Notes: a model not told the origin generated them from the letters alone. A stretch of 64,000 nucleotides of DNA from Yoonia sp034652275 (GCF_034652275.1 NZ_JAXIWG010000003.1:1-64000), one strand, 5' to 3'. Positions 17,511-25,805 are shown, counted from the stretch's first letter. Numbers and translations are program-made.

Positions 17511-18083
17511 TCAGCGATTTGCCCCCGGAATCCACAGCACATCGGCGCGTCCGTCGTCATTGGCGATACGCGACGCCTGAAAGAACCAGTCCGACAGCCG
17601 GTTGAGGTATTTCGCCGCCGCGGGATTGACCGCCTCGGACCGGGCCAGTTCCACCGTCAGCCGTTCGGCGCGGCGTGACACTGTCCGGCAGAGGTGCAGA
17701 TGCGCGGCCAGCGCCGATCCGCCCGGCAACACGAAACTGCGCAGGGGTTCGACCTTGGCGGTCATCGCGTCGATCTGGCTTTCCAGTCGCGCGACTTGCG
17801 CATCGCTCATGCGCAACACGGTATGGCCAGCCTCGCCGTCACGTTCCATGTCGGGGCGGCACAGGTCTGCGCCCAGATCGAACAGATCGTTCTGGATCAT
17901 CGCCAGATAGGTGTCCATCTCGCCGGTCGCATGCAGGCGCGCCATCCCGACGGTGGCGTTAGTTTCATCCACCGTGCCATAGGCGTTCACCCGCAGCGCG
18001 TATTTTGCCACGCGGTCGCCATTGCCCAGCGCCGTTTCACCCGCATCGCCGGTTTTCGTATAGATCTTGTTCAGCACCACCAT
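17511..18083 (-). CDS. Cob(I)alamin adenosyltransferase, PduO type
   Basis: This 190-residue PduO-type ATP:corrinoid adenosyltransferase makes adenosylcobalamin. The ATP-binding N terminus is IYTKTGDAGETALGNGDRV, followed by YGTVDETNA and the conserved C-terminal RLSDWFFQASR and LCRTVSRRAER segments. All usual landmarks are present. Adenosylcobalamin is needed by ethylmalonyl-CoA and methylmalonyl-CoA mutases, so the enzyme fits with the nearby mcd, hbd and etfBA genes. It is four bases downstream of the HIG1-like gene on the same strand and probably shares its transcript. Confidence 0.92.
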   Translation of the reverse strand: MVVLNKIYTKTGDAGETALGNGDRVAKYALRVNAYGTVDETNATVGMARLHATGEMDTYLAMIQNDLFDLGADLCRPDMERDGEAGHTVLRMSDAQVARLESQIDAMTAKVEPLRSFVLPGGSALAAHLHLCRTVSRRAERLTVELARSEAVNPAAAKYLNRLSDWFFQASRIANDDGRADVLWIPGANR

Positions 18084-18087
18084 GTGG

Positions 18088-18294
18088 TCAGCCCCCTTGT
18101 CCGCGCAGATAAACGAATAGCAAGATCAACAGTACGGCCACGAATTGCGCACCGATCCGCCAGCGCATGATCTTGTTGGCATTCTTGCGATAGAATTCGC
18201 CGCCCTTGCCGAAGGACCCGACGCCCAACACCAAGATGCCGAGCACCAGCAAAACCGAGACGGCGACCAGCCAGAAAAGTGGATCGTTGGCCAT
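18088..18294 (-). CDS. HIG1-like twin-transmembrane small protein
   Basis: This 68-residue protein has two transmembrane helices (about residues 7-26 and 47-65). They are joined by a short loop with GGEFYRKNANKIMRWRIGAQF, close to the HIG1 domain of alphaproteobacteria and mitochondrial respirasome factors. The family is linked to cytochrome oxidase assembly or supercomplexes; the bacterial role is less clear. AAAGGAAG precedes the ATG. It directly precedes the adenosyltransferase gene. Confidence 0.82.
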   Translation of the reverse strand: MANDPLFWLVAVSVLLVLGILVLGVGSFGKGGEFYRKNANKIMRWRIGAQFVAVLLILLFVYLRGQGG

Positions 18295-18354
18295 GATTGA
18301 CTTCCTTTGATCTTGTCAGCGCGACCTAGCGCCACGCAGCGCGATAGCAAACCC

Positions 18355-19182
18355 CTAACTGCGCAACAGCACCGCATCAAGCAACCGCGTCGGCAGCATC
18401 CGCCGCATCAGCCCTGCCATATAGGTGGGTCGCGTGACATAATAGCGCGGTTTCGGGTTGGGCGCCGTCACCGCATGCAGCAGTTTGGCGGTGACCGCAC
18501 TAGCGGGCAGTTCGAACCGGTCTGGCCCGCTATCGGTGTAAAGCCGCCCGAGCAGGGATTTATAGTCATCCGCCCGCGCCGATTTTTCCCAGTCGATCCA
18601 GCGCTCGAAATGGGGAATCGCGTTCTTCCGGATATCCGACGTGATCGGCCCGGGTTCGATCAGGATTACCTTGATCCCGGTGCCCGCCATTTCCAGCCGC
18701 AGCACATCGCTTAGCCCTTCGAGCGCAAATTTACTCGCGACATAGGCCCCCCGCCACGGGATGCCGACCAGCCCCAGCACCGACGAACAATTCACGATCC
18801 GCCCATGCCCCTGCGCGCGCATCACGGGTATTACCGCGCGCGTCAGCGCGTGCCAGCCAAAGAAATTCGTCTCGAACAAGGCGCGCAATCCATCAACCGG
18901 TAGATCCTCGACAGCGCCCGGCAGCGCATAGGCGCCGTTGTTATACAGCGCATCAAGCGTGCCACCCGTCGCCGCCAGCACCTCGGCCAGACCTGCGGCG
19001 ATACTGGCTTCGTCGGTATAGTCGATACGCGGGCTCTCGAACCCGAGCCCCGCCAGCCGCGCGCAATCCTCGGCCTTGCGGCAGGACGCGAATACGCGCC
19101 AGCCCGCAGCGCGCAAGCCCTGCGCCGCGTCAAGCCCGATACCTGACGAGGCACCTGTGATCAGGATGGATTTCTGCACCAT
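18355..19182 (-). CDS. Short-chain dehydrogenase/reductase
   Basis: This 275-residue classical SDR has the cofactor motif TGASSGIG (residues 9-16), NNGAY after the fourth strand, catalytic Ser in VNCSSVLG, and YVASK with the Tyr and Lys. The C-terminal ~40 residues carry YYVTRPTYMAGLMRRMLPT, a common ending among SDRs that act on lipophilic substrates at the membrane. The substrate is unknown. The start is the ATG at 19182; the 44 extra codons upstream are proline/glycine-rich read-through of the spacer before parC. It is divergent from parC. Confidence 0.88.
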   Translation of the reverse strand: MVQKSILITGASSGIGLDAAQGLRAAGWRVFASCRKAEDCARLAGLGFESPRIDYTDEASIAAGLAEVLAATGGTLDALYNNGAYALPGAVEDLPVDGLRALFETNFFGWHALTRAVIPVMRAQGHGRIVNCSSVLGLVGIPWRGAYVASKFALEGLSDVLRLEMAGTGIKVILIEPGPITSDIRKNAIPHFERWIDWEKSARADDYKSLLGRLYTDSGPDRFELPASAVTAKLLHAVTAPNPKPRYYVTRPTYMAGLMRRMLPTRLLDAVLLRS

Positions 19183-19279
19183 GGCGCAGCTTTGACGAAT
19201 GCCGGACGAAAGGGCAAGCGGCCCCGCATCGCCATTTCCCCGCTTTACGGGTGAATCCTTGATCGCTACACGACAAACC

Positions 19280-21583
19280 ATGAGTGATGAGAACGAGACC
19301 GCCCCCGGCCCCAATGACGTGACCGAATCGCTGCGCAGCGCGATCGGCGACCGCTATCTGACCTATGCACTGTCCACGATCATGCACCGCGCGCTGCCCG
19401 ATGCGCGCGACGGTCTGAAACCGGTCCACCGCCGTATCCTTTATGCGATGTCGCGGTTGCGGCTGTCGCCCACGGGCGGGTTCTTGAAATCCGCCAAGAT
19501 CAGCGGCGACACGATGGGTGATTTCCACCCGCATGGCGATGCCGCGATCTATGACGCGATGGCGCGTCTCGCGCAGGATTTCAACGTCCGCTATCCGCTG
19601 GTGGACGGGCAGGGGAACTTTGGCAATATCGACGGCGACAACCCCGCCGCCTCCCGCTACACCGAGGCGCGCATGACCGCCGCCGCCGAGGCGCTGCTCG
19701 AAGGTCTGTCCGAGGATGCCGTCGATTTCCGCGACAATTACGATGGCCGCCTGACCGAACCCAGCGTGCTGCCTGCCAGTTTCCCCAACCTGCTGGCCAA
19801 CGGGTCCAGCGGCATTGCCGTCGGCATGGCCACGAATATCCCGCCGCACAACCTGCACGAACTGATCGACGCCTGCCTGCATCTGATCAAATCGCCCGGT
19901 GCGGCGGATGACAGCCTGCTGACCCATATCCTTGGCCCTGATTTCCCCACGGGCGGCGTGATCGTCGAGCCGCCCGAGAATATGGCCGAAGCGTATCGCA
20001 CGGGACGCGGGTCGTTCCGTCTGCGCGCCAAATGGGAGGTCGAGGATCTGGGCCGCGGCCAATGGCAGATCGTCGTGACCGAGATCCCCTATCAGGTGCA
20101 GAAGTCGAAACTGATCGAGAAACTGGCCGAGGTGATCCAGACCAAGAAGGTCCCGCTGCTGGCTGACGTGCGCGACGAAAGCGCCGAGGATGTGCGCGTC
20201 GTGCTCGAACCGCGCGCGCGGTCGGTCGACCCCGAAATGCTGATGGGCATGCTGTTCCGCAACTCTGATCTGGAAATCCGGTTCAGCCTCAACATGAACG
20301 TGCTGATCGACGGGCTGACGCCCAAGGTCTGTTCTCTTAAAGAAGTGCTCCGCGCTTTCCTCGACCACCGCCGCGATGTGCTCTTGCGTCGCTCGCGTCA
20401 CCGGCTGGGCAAGATCGACCACCGGCTCGAGGTCCTCGAAGGGTTCATCATCGCCTTCCTGCATCTGGATCGGGTGATCGACATCATCCGCTATGACGAC
20501 GACCCCAAATCCGCCCTGATGGCCGAGGATTGGGCGCATCCGCACGTCCGCGCGACATCCGAAAAGGATTACGTCGGGCCAAAAGCCACCGACCCCGAAA
20601 TCGCCCTGACCGAAGTGCAGGCCGAGGCGATCCTGAACATGCGTCTGCGGTCGCTGCGCCGACTGGAAGAACTCGAACTGATCGCCGAACGCGACGCGCT
20701 GGCCGCCGAACGCGCGGGCATCGTCGCGCTGCTGGGTGACGAGGCGCTGCAATGGGCGCGGATCGCGGATGAATTGCGCGAAACCCGCAAACAATTCGGC
20801 CGCACCAGCCCCGGCGGCGCGCGGCGCACGCAATTCGCGCTGGCTGCTGAAGTGGCCGATGTCCCGATCGAGGCGATGATCGACCGCGAGCCGATCACTG
20901 TGGTCTGTTCGCAGATGGGCTGGGTGCGCGCGATGACGGGCCATATCGATCTGACCCGCGAATTGAAATTCAAGGACGGCGACGCCGCCCGTTTCACCTT
21001 TCACGCCGAAACCACCGACAAATTGCTGGTCTTTGGCGCCAACGGGCGATTCTACACGGTGTCGGCCGCCAACCTGCCGGGCGGGCGCGGCATGGGCGAA
21101 CCTTTGCGCCTGATGATCGACCTGCCGAACGAGGCGGAAATCATCGACATCCTGATCCACAAACCAGGTGAAAAGCTGCTGGTTGCCTCGACCGACGGCA
21201 ACGGCTTTGTCGTGCCCGAGACCGAGGTGGTGGCCCAGACCCGCGCCGGCAAACAGGTTCTCAACCTTGGCGACAGCACGGCGCGGCTGTGCAAGCGCAT
21301 CACCGGTGATCATGTCGCCGTAGTGGGCGAAAACCGCAAGGTCTTGGTCTTCGGCATCGACGAGTTGCCCGAAATGACCCGTGGCAAGGGCGTGCGCCTG
21401 CAGAAATACAAGGACGGCGGGCTGTCGGATGCCACGACCTTCACGCTGGCGGACGGGCTGACATGGCTTGACCCCGCAGGGCGCACGCGGACGCAATCCG
21501 ATCTAGAGGAATGGATTGGCAAGCGCGCCAGTGCGGGGCGGATGGCACCACGCGGCTTCCCGCGTGACAACCGCTTCACCTGA
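19280..21583 (+). CDS. parC: DNA topoisomerase IV subunit A
   Basis: This 767-residue type II topoisomerase subunit decatenates daughter chromosomes together with ParE. The catalytic tyrosine is Tyr127 in SRYTEARMT. The segment DGLKPVHRRILYAM and the PHGDAAIYDAMARL region carry the quinolone-determining positions. The C-terminal third forms the beta-pinwheel with repeats such as KLLVFGANGRFYTVSA. Length and the lack of a long GyrA-box tail favour ParC over GyrA. The ATG at 19280 has only a weak ribosome-binding site. The spacer after it holds the second copy of the CGAGCC intergenic repeat. Confidence 0.9.
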   Translation: MSDENETAPGPNDVTESLRSAIGDRYLTYALSTIMHRALPDARDGLKPVHRRILYAMSRLRLSPTGGFLKSAKISGDTMGDFHPHGDAAIYDAMARLAQDFNVRYPLVDGQGNFGNIDGDNPAASRYTEARMTAAAEALLEGLSEDAVDFRDNYDGRLTEPSVLPASFPNLLANGSSGIAVGMATNIPPHNLHELIDACLHLIKSPGAADDSLLTHILGPDFPTGGVIVEPPENMAEAYRTGRGSFRLRAKWEVEDLGRGQWQIVVTEIPYQVQKSKLIEKLAEVIQTKKVPLLADVRDESAEDVRVVLEPRARSVDPEMLMGMLFRNSDLEIRFSLNMNVLIDGLTPKVCSLKEVLRAFLDHRRDVLLRRSRHRLGKIDHRLEVLEGFIIAFLHLDRVIDIIRYDDDPKSALMAEDWAHPHVRATSEKDYVGPKATDPEIALTEVQAEAILNMRLRSLRRLEELELIAERDALAAERAGIVALLGDEALQWARIADELRETRKQFGRTSPGGARRTQFALAAEVADVPIEAMIDREPITVVCSQMGWVRAMTGHIDLTRELKFKDGDAARFTFHAETTDKLLVFGANGRFYTVSAANLPGGRGMGEPLRLMIDLPNEAEIIDILIHKPGEKLLVASTDGNGFVVPETEVVAQTRAGKQVLNLGDSTARLCKRITGDHVAVVGENRKVLVFGIDELPEMTRGKGVRLQKYKDGGLSDATTFTLADGLTWLDPAGRTRTQSDLEEWIGKRASAGRMAPRGFPRDNRFT

Positions 21584-21586
21584 TCA

Positions 21587-21620
21587 TCGTCCGAGCCCAA
21601 ACATCCCCGCCGGAGGCATA
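21587..21620 (+). repeat. Intergenic repeat, copy 2 (CGAGCC...GCCGGAGGCATA)
   Basis: The block from TCGTCCGAGCCC to CGCCGGAGGCATAAAA lies three bases after the parC stop. It aligns with 13681-13715 without gaps and with five substitutions. A 12-base piece of it (GCGCCGGAGGCA) also occurs on the minus strand at 58769-58780. Confidence 0.6.
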
Positions 21621-21653
21621 AAAGTCAAAAGCAGCGCGCAGGCCGCATTGCGC

Positions 21654-21682
21654 TTGATTTCCCGTCCGTTTCCCAATACATC
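21654..21682 (+). promoter_or_regulatory. Possible tuf1 promoter
   Basis: TTGATT at 21654-21659 is followed, after 17 bases, by TACATC. It is weaker than the other promoters in the window but is the best candidate in the 154-base parC-tuf spacer. Confidence 0.35.
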
Positions 21683-21737
21683 GCCCGCGATGCTGAAACG
21701 GGTCACCTCGGCCCCTCTGAAATTAAGGTCCTGAAGA

Positions 21738-22913
21738 ATGGCAAAGGCAAAGTTTGAACGTAACAAGCCGCACGTGAACATCGGCACGATCGGCCACGTT
21801 GACCACGGCAAGACGACGCTGACCGCAGCGATCACGAAGTATTTCGGCGAATTCCGCGCCTATGACCAGATCGACGGCGCGCCCGAAGAGAAGGCACGTG
21901 GCATCACGATCTCGACCGCGCACGTCGAATACGAATCCGAAGCCCGTCACTACGCCCACGTCGACTGCCCCGGCCACGCCGACTATGTGAAGAACATGAT
22001 CACCGGTGCCGCCCAGATGGACGGCGCGATCCTCGTGGTGAATGCCGCTGACGGCCCGATGCCGCAGACTCGCGAGCACATCCTGCTGGGCCGTCAGGTC
22101 GGCATTCCCTACATGGTCGTCTATATGAACAAGGTCGATCAGGTGGATGACGCCGAACTGCTCGAACTGGTCGAGATGGAAATCCGCGAACTGCTGTCGA
22201 AGTACGACTACCCAGGCGACGACATCCCCGTCATCCCCGGCTCGGCACTGGCAGCCATGGAAGGCCGCGACCCCGAGATCGGCGAGAACTCGATCCGCAA
22301 GCTGATCGCGGCTGTCGACGAATACATCCCGACGCCAGCACGCGCGGTTGACCTGCCGTTCCTGATGCCAATCGAGGACGTGTTCTCGATCTCCGGTCGT
22401 GGTACGGTTGTGACCGGTCGCGTGGAACGCGGGATCATCAACGTGGGCGACGAAATCGAAATCGTCGGTATCCGCGACACCAAGAAAACGACCTGCACAG
22501 GCGTGGAAATGTTCCGCAAACTGCTGGACAGCGGTCAGGCTGGCGACAACATTGGCGCCCTGCTGCGCGGTGTGGACCGTGAAGGCGTGGAGCGCGGCCA
22601 GGTGCTGTGCAAGCCCGGTTCGGTCAAGCCACACACCAAGTTCGAAGCAGAAGCCTATATTCTGACCAAAGAAGAAGGTGGCCGTCACACGCCGTTCTTC
22701 GCGAACTACCGCCCGCAGTTCTACTTCCGCACAACGGACGTGACCGGCACGGTTGTGCTGCCTGAAGGCACCGAAATGGTGATGCCGGGCGACAACCTGA
22801 AGTTCGAAGTCGAGCTGATCGCGCCGATCGCGATGGAAGACGGCCTGCGTTTCGCCATCCGCGAAGGCGGCCGCACCGTCGGCGCCGGCGTCGTGTCGAA
22901 GATCCTGCTCTAA
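21738..22913 (+). CDS. tuf: Elongation factor Tu, copy 1
   Basis: EF-Tu (391 residues) delivers aminoacyl-tRNA to the ribosome. G1 GHVDHGKTT, the switch region RGITISTAHVEYE, G3 DCPGHADY and G4 NKVDQVDD are intact, followed by the two beta-barrel domains. It is separate from the str operon and has its own terminator. It differs from the second copy at seven residues: five lie between residues 172 and 184 (A172H, E175N, R177T, D178Q, N184E), with one I/V and one T/I change later in domain 2. The rest is identical, with matching DNA for long stretches, which suggests gene conversion. Confidence 0.97.
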   Translation: MAKAKFERNKPHVNIGTIGHVDHGKTTLTAAITKYFGEFRAYDQIDGAPEEKARGITISTAHVEYESEARHYAHVDCPGHADYVKNMITGAAQMDGAILVVNAADGPMPQTREHILLGRQVGIPYMVVYMNKVDQVDDAELLELVEMEIRELLSKYDYPGDDIPVIPGSALAAMEGRDPEIGENSIRKLIAAVDEYIPTPARAVDLPFLMPIEDVFSISGRGTVVTGRVERGIINVGDEIEIVGIRDTKKTTCTGVEMFRKLLDSGQAGDNIGALLRGVDREGVERGQVLCKPGSVKPHTKFEAEAYILTKEEGGRHTPFFANYRPQFYFRTTDVTGTVVLPEGTEMVMPGDNLKFEVELIAPIAMEDGLRFAIREGGRTVGAGVVSKILL

Positions 22914-22919
22914 GTACTG

Positions 22920-22941
22920 GTAGGGCGGGGTTCGCCCCGCC
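22920..22941 (+). repeat. GTAGGG-type palindromic repeat after tuf1
   Basis: GTAGGGCGGGGTTCGCCCCGCC folds into a 7-base GC stem (22924-22930 with 22935-22941) with a TTCG loop. It starts seven bases after the tuf stop and precedes the true terminator. A similar element follows tuf copy 2. Confidence 0.7.
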
Positions 22942-22952
22942 TGACACCAAAC

Positions 22953-22984
22953 AAAAGGCCGCCCCAAAAGGGCGGCCTTTTTGT
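22953..22984 (+). terminator. Rho-independent terminator of tuf1
   Basis: Perfect 12-base arms AAAAGGCCGCCC and GGGCGGCCTTTT with a CAAAA loop and a run of five T. The same structure, with small changes, follows tuf copy 2. Confidence 0.93.
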
Positions 22985-23098
22985 CTTGCAGGGCTTTTCA
23001 AGCGCATGCACCCCCGCTACTTTGCCTGCGATCAATGGAGGCACCGATGGATCATACCTTGTTCTGAAACAACGTCGTTCCAGCACAAAGGTATCCCA

Positions 23099-23749
23099 AT
23101 GCCCTACTTTCCTGACCCATCGACACGTTATCCTGTCCGTCTGCCGAATGGCGCTGCCCATCAGGGCACCGTGTTCCTGTCTGCCGTTATCGACCATCCG
23201 CGCATCAGCACCGGTGCCTACAGCTATGCCAGCGCCCATGTCCCGCCGCAGGACTGGGCGGCACAGCTTGCCCCCTATCTTTACGACTTCTCGCCCGAGC
23301 GCCTGAGGATCGGCAAGTTTTGTCAGATCGCGGATGGCGTGACCTTTGTCACCGCTTCGGCCAATCATCGGCACGACGGGTTTTCCAGCTTTCCTTTCGG
23401 TATCTTCACGGGGGGCGGGTCGGACAGCCCCTCGATGCCCGGACCGGGGCCTGACACGGTGATCGGGCATGATGTCTGGATCGGGCAGGGCGCCACGATC
23501 CTGCCGGGTGCCAAGATCGGCAATGGCGTCATCGTGGGTGCACGGGCTGTCGTTGGTGGGAGCATCCCAGATTACACCATCGTGGCGGGCAACCCCGCCC
23601 GCGTCATCCGGCAGCGATTTGCGCCGGAGGTGATCGCCGCGCTCAACAGGATTAGCTGGTGGGACTGGGACATCGACCGGATCACCACGCATGAAGCCGC
23701 GATTGTCGGGGCCGATCTTGCGGCGCTGGAAAAGGCCGCTAGCGGCTGA
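23099..23749 (+). CDS. CatB-related hexapeptide O-acetyltransferase
   Basis: This 216-residue protein belongs to the xenobiotic acetyltransferase branch of the left-handed beta-helix enzymes. The catalytic-His region is ANHRHDGFSSFPF (about residue 87) and hexapeptide repeats run through IGHDVWIGQGATILPGAKIG to VAGNPARVI. Members acetylate chloramphenicol, streptogramins or ordinary sugars; in an environmental alphaproteobacterium resistance should not be assumed. AAAGG lies eight bases before the ATG at 23099, which excludes the longer in-frame start at 23006. Its 3' end overlaps the convergent DUF374 gene by 11 bases. Confidence 0.85.
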   Translation: MPYFPDPSTRYPVRLPNGAAHQGTVFLSAVIDHPRISTGAYSYASAHVPPQDWAAQLAPYLYDFSPERLRIGKFCQIADGVTFVTASANHRHDGFSSFPFGIFTGGGSDSPSMPGPGPDTVIGHDVWIGQGATILPGAKIGNGVIVGARAVVGGSIPDYTIVAGNPARVIRQRFAPEVIAALNRISWWDWDIDRITTHEAAIVGADLAALEKAASG

Positions 23750-24458
23750 TCAGCGCGTCGGCCCGCGCGGTTGTCGTATCCATGAAGCGGCGCATCTCCT
23801 CGCGCAGTGCTTCGCGGGTGGCATCATCCGGCTTGCGCGGGATCGCCCCGTCGAACCGCGCGAACACGACAGCCCCGCGTCCGAACATCCGTGGCACCAG
23901 CATCCGGTCCCACGTCTCGAGCCTGCGGCCGCGCGTCGTGGTGAAAGCATAGCAAAAGACCGGCACACCCGTCACGCGCGCCCATTCCAGTGGTGCATCC
24001 TTGACCTGATGCGCGGGACCCAGCGGGCCATCGCCGGTCATCCCGATGCTGACACCTTCTCGCACGCGTTTGAGCACGATCCGTGACGCCGCGAGATTGG
24101 AGGTCTTGCGCGACATCTGGATGGATTGCAGCCCGACACGGCGTTGCAGCGCACCCGACACCCGCCCGATGGGCGAGGCGTCGTAAAGGCTCGACAGCGG
24201 GCCGTCGGCCACAGGCCAGTGCAGCGCGCCCATCACCGACCGGCTGTGCCACATCACCAAGAGTACCGGACCCTGCGCCAAGGCCGCGCGCAGATCATCC
24301 AGCCCTTCGACCTGCCAGCGGGTCGTGCGGTTGCACAGTGCCAGATACCCCCCGGCAAGCCATGCCAGCACAGAGGCGACGCGTTCCGATTTTTCGATCC
24401 GTCTGCGCAGGGACAAAAGGTGGCCTTTCGGTTTCGTCTTGCCGTTGTGTTTCAACAT
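23739..24458 (-). CDS. DUF374 lysophospholipid acyltransferase family protein
   Basis: This 239-residue LPLAT-like protein has a membrane-associated N terminus near residues 25-45. VMWHSRSVMGALHWP holds the catalytic His of the HxxxxD-like site, SRKTSNLAAS follows, and the family hallmark is GMTGDGPLGPAHQVK. DUF374 proteins are predicted to acylate lipid A-like or phospholipid acceptors at the inner membrane; the acceptor here is unknown. The start is the ATG giving MLKHNGKTKPKG; a TTG six codons upstream is possible but has no better ribosome-binding site. The gene lies just upstream of tRNA-Trp on the opposite strand. Confidence 0.82.
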   Translation of the reverse strand: MLKHNGKTKPKGHLLSLRRRIEKSERVASVLAWLAGGYLALCNRTTRWQVEGLDDLRAALAQGPVLLVMWHSRSVMGALHWPVADGPLSSLYDASPIGRVSGALQRRVGLQSIQMSRKTSNLAASRIVLKRVREGVSIGMTGDGPLGPAHQVKDAPLEWARVTGVPVFCYAFTTTRGRRLETWDRMLVPRMFGRGAVVFARFDGAIPRKPDDATREALREEMRRFMDTTTARADALISR

Positions 24459-24495
24459 TTCTGCCGCCGAACACAAGTCTGCGCCACCTTGGCAC

Positions 24496-24524
24496 TTGAT
24501 CCTGTCCGGATTTGCGACTAACCC
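24496..24524 (+). promoter_or_regulatory. Promoter of tRNA-Trp
   Basis: TTGATC (24496-24501) and TAACCC (24519-24524) are separated by 17 bases. Transcription would start about seven bases later, a few bases before the mature tRNA. Confidence 0.55.
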
Positions 24525-24537
24525 GTCAATCGGCCTT

Positions 24538-24613
24538 AGGGGTATAGCTCAGTTGGTAGAGCGACGGTCTCCAAAACCGTAGGTCGCGGGTTCAAGCCCT
24601 GCTGCCCCTGCCA
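24538..24613 (+). tRNA. tRNA-Trp (anticodon CCA)
   Basis: The 76-base cloverleaf has acceptor arms AGGGGTA and TGCCCCT with one G-U pair, discriminator G and an encoded CCA end (24611-24613). The D arm is GCTCAGTTGGTAGAGC. The anticodon stem ACGGT/ACCGT has loop CTCCAAA, with anticodon CCA at 24571-24573. The T arm has GGTTCAAGCC. It normally lies just before secE in this group; here one gene separates them. Confidence 0.97.
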
Positions 24614-24656
24614 AGCCACAGATCGGAACGGCCCGTGCCGAAGGATCACCCGCCCC

Positions 24657-25550
24657 ATGACTGAACCAACATTTTCCGTGGCTTTCCACATCGGGGCGCA
24701 CAAGACCGCGACATCGCATCTGCAACGGTCGATCCGGATGCAGGCCAGCGCATTGGCCGCGCGCGGGGTGCATTGGTTCGGGCCGGATAGACTGCGTCAG
24801 CCGCGTCAGTCTGTTCCGGCCCTGCTGGGAATCGATGAGGGGCAGGCGCCGTCCAATCAGTTCACATCGCTGTGCCAGACCGCCGAGCGGATCGTGTTCA
24901 GCGAGGAAAACTATATCGGCGTCTTGAATGTGGCGCGCCGCAGGCCGGTGACCAGCCGGTATCCCGATGCGGCCATGCGGATCAGCGCGGTGGCACAGGC
25001 TGTCGGGCGCGATGTCGATGTCTGTCTTGCGATCCGGCGGCCGACCGGCTTTCTGAACGGGGCCTATTGCCAGCAGTTGATGGGCGGCATCGTGACGCCG
25101 ATGGCGCAATACCGCAAGATGAACGCCTTGGCCTCTGTCGATTGGGCCGATCTGGTGGCGCGTCTGCGCGCAGCACCCGGAGTTGGCCAGCTTGTCGTGT
25201 GGTGCTTTGAGGATTACGCGGCCCATTTCCCTGCGATTTGTGCAGCACTTCTGGGACCCGCTGCGGCAGGTCTGGTGCAACCGATCGACCGCTATATTCA
25301 CCGCAGCCTGTCCGCCGCAGCCGTGGCCGAGGTCTTGCACCGCCATGGGTCGGCAGGGTTGGCTGATCTCGGCATGGCCGCGCGCAGGGTGTTGCCGGTC
25401 GAGGAAGGCTATCCGGCTTTCGACGGGTTTAGCCCTGCCGAACATGCCGCCGGTGATGCAGCCTATCGCACGCAGATCGCAGCGATTGCGGCCATACCGG
25501 AGGTGACGCTGCTGGACCCGCTCTGGGCGCGTGCTGCCGTGCGGGCTTGA
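24657..25550 (+). CDS. Sulfotransferase-like P-loop protein
   Basis: This 297-residue protein starts with FHIGAHKTATSHLQRSI (residues 9-25), which resembles the 5'-phosphosulfate-binding loop of PAPS-dependent sulfotransferases (HIGxPKTATTxLQ). Later VFSEENYIG and DVDVCLAIRRPTGFLNGAY could be the 3'-phosphate-binding strand with its Arg/Ser. No signal peptide or membrane helix is seen. The match is by motif only and the acceptor is unknown; it could be a non-enzymatic relative. AAGGA precedes the ATG. It is inserted between tRNA-Trp and secE, 54 bases before secE, and may supply transcripts for it. Confidence 0.65.
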   Translation: MTEPTFSVAFHIGAHKTATSHLQRSIRMQASALAARGVHWFGPDRLRQPRQSVPALLGIDEGQAPSNQFTSLCQTAERIVFSEENYIGVLNVARRRPVTSRYPDAAMRISAVAQAVGRDVDVCLAIRRPTGFLNGAYCQQLMGGIVTPMAQYRKMNALASVDWADLVARLRAAPGVGQLVVWCFEDYAAHFPAICAALLGPAAAGLVQPIDRYIHRSLSAAAVAEVLHRHGSAGLADLGMAARRVLPVEEGYPAFDGFSPAEHAAGDAAYRTQIAAIAAIPEVTLLDPLWARAAVRA

Positions 25551-25604
25551 ATTCGGCGCGGCAAACCCGTATGTCCGCCAAAGTTTCGATAAAGGACCGT
25601 GCCG

Positions 25605-25805
25605 ATGGCCATCGCCAATCCCGTGAAGTTCATTCAAGAAGTCCGCGCCGAGGTGGCCAAGGTCGTCTGGCCGACCCGCCGCGAGGTCGTGCTGACCACG
25701 ATCATGGTATTCATCCTTGCCGCACTGACGGCCGTGTTCTTTTCGCTGGTCGATTTCGTGATCCGCTTCGGCCTGTCCGGCGTGCTGGGCTATTTCGGCG
25801 GCTAA
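25605..25805 (+). CDS. secE: Preprotein translocase subunit SecE
   Basis: This 66-residue single-spanning SecE is of the short bacterial type. The amphipathic helix FIQEVRAEVAKVVWPTRREV contains the conserved WPTRxE segment, followed by one transmembrane helix (about residues 30-55). It clamps SecY, encoded at 60966. The ATG at 25605 is chosen over GTG at 25599 because AAAGGA is nine bases away. It is followed after 190 bases by nusG, the usual pair. Confidence 0.95.
   Translation: MAIANPVKFIQEVRAEVAKVVWPTRREVVLTTIMVFILAALTAVFFSLVDFVIRFGLSGVLGYFGG

Noticed and set aside
23099..23749. CatB-like protein as an antibiotic resistance gene
   Set aside because: The fold is shared by many sugar acetyltransferases and there is no mobile element or resistance context.
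24538..24613. tRNA-Trp as an integration site with a matching att repeat
   Set aside because: No repeat of the tRNA 3' end and no integrase were found in the window.
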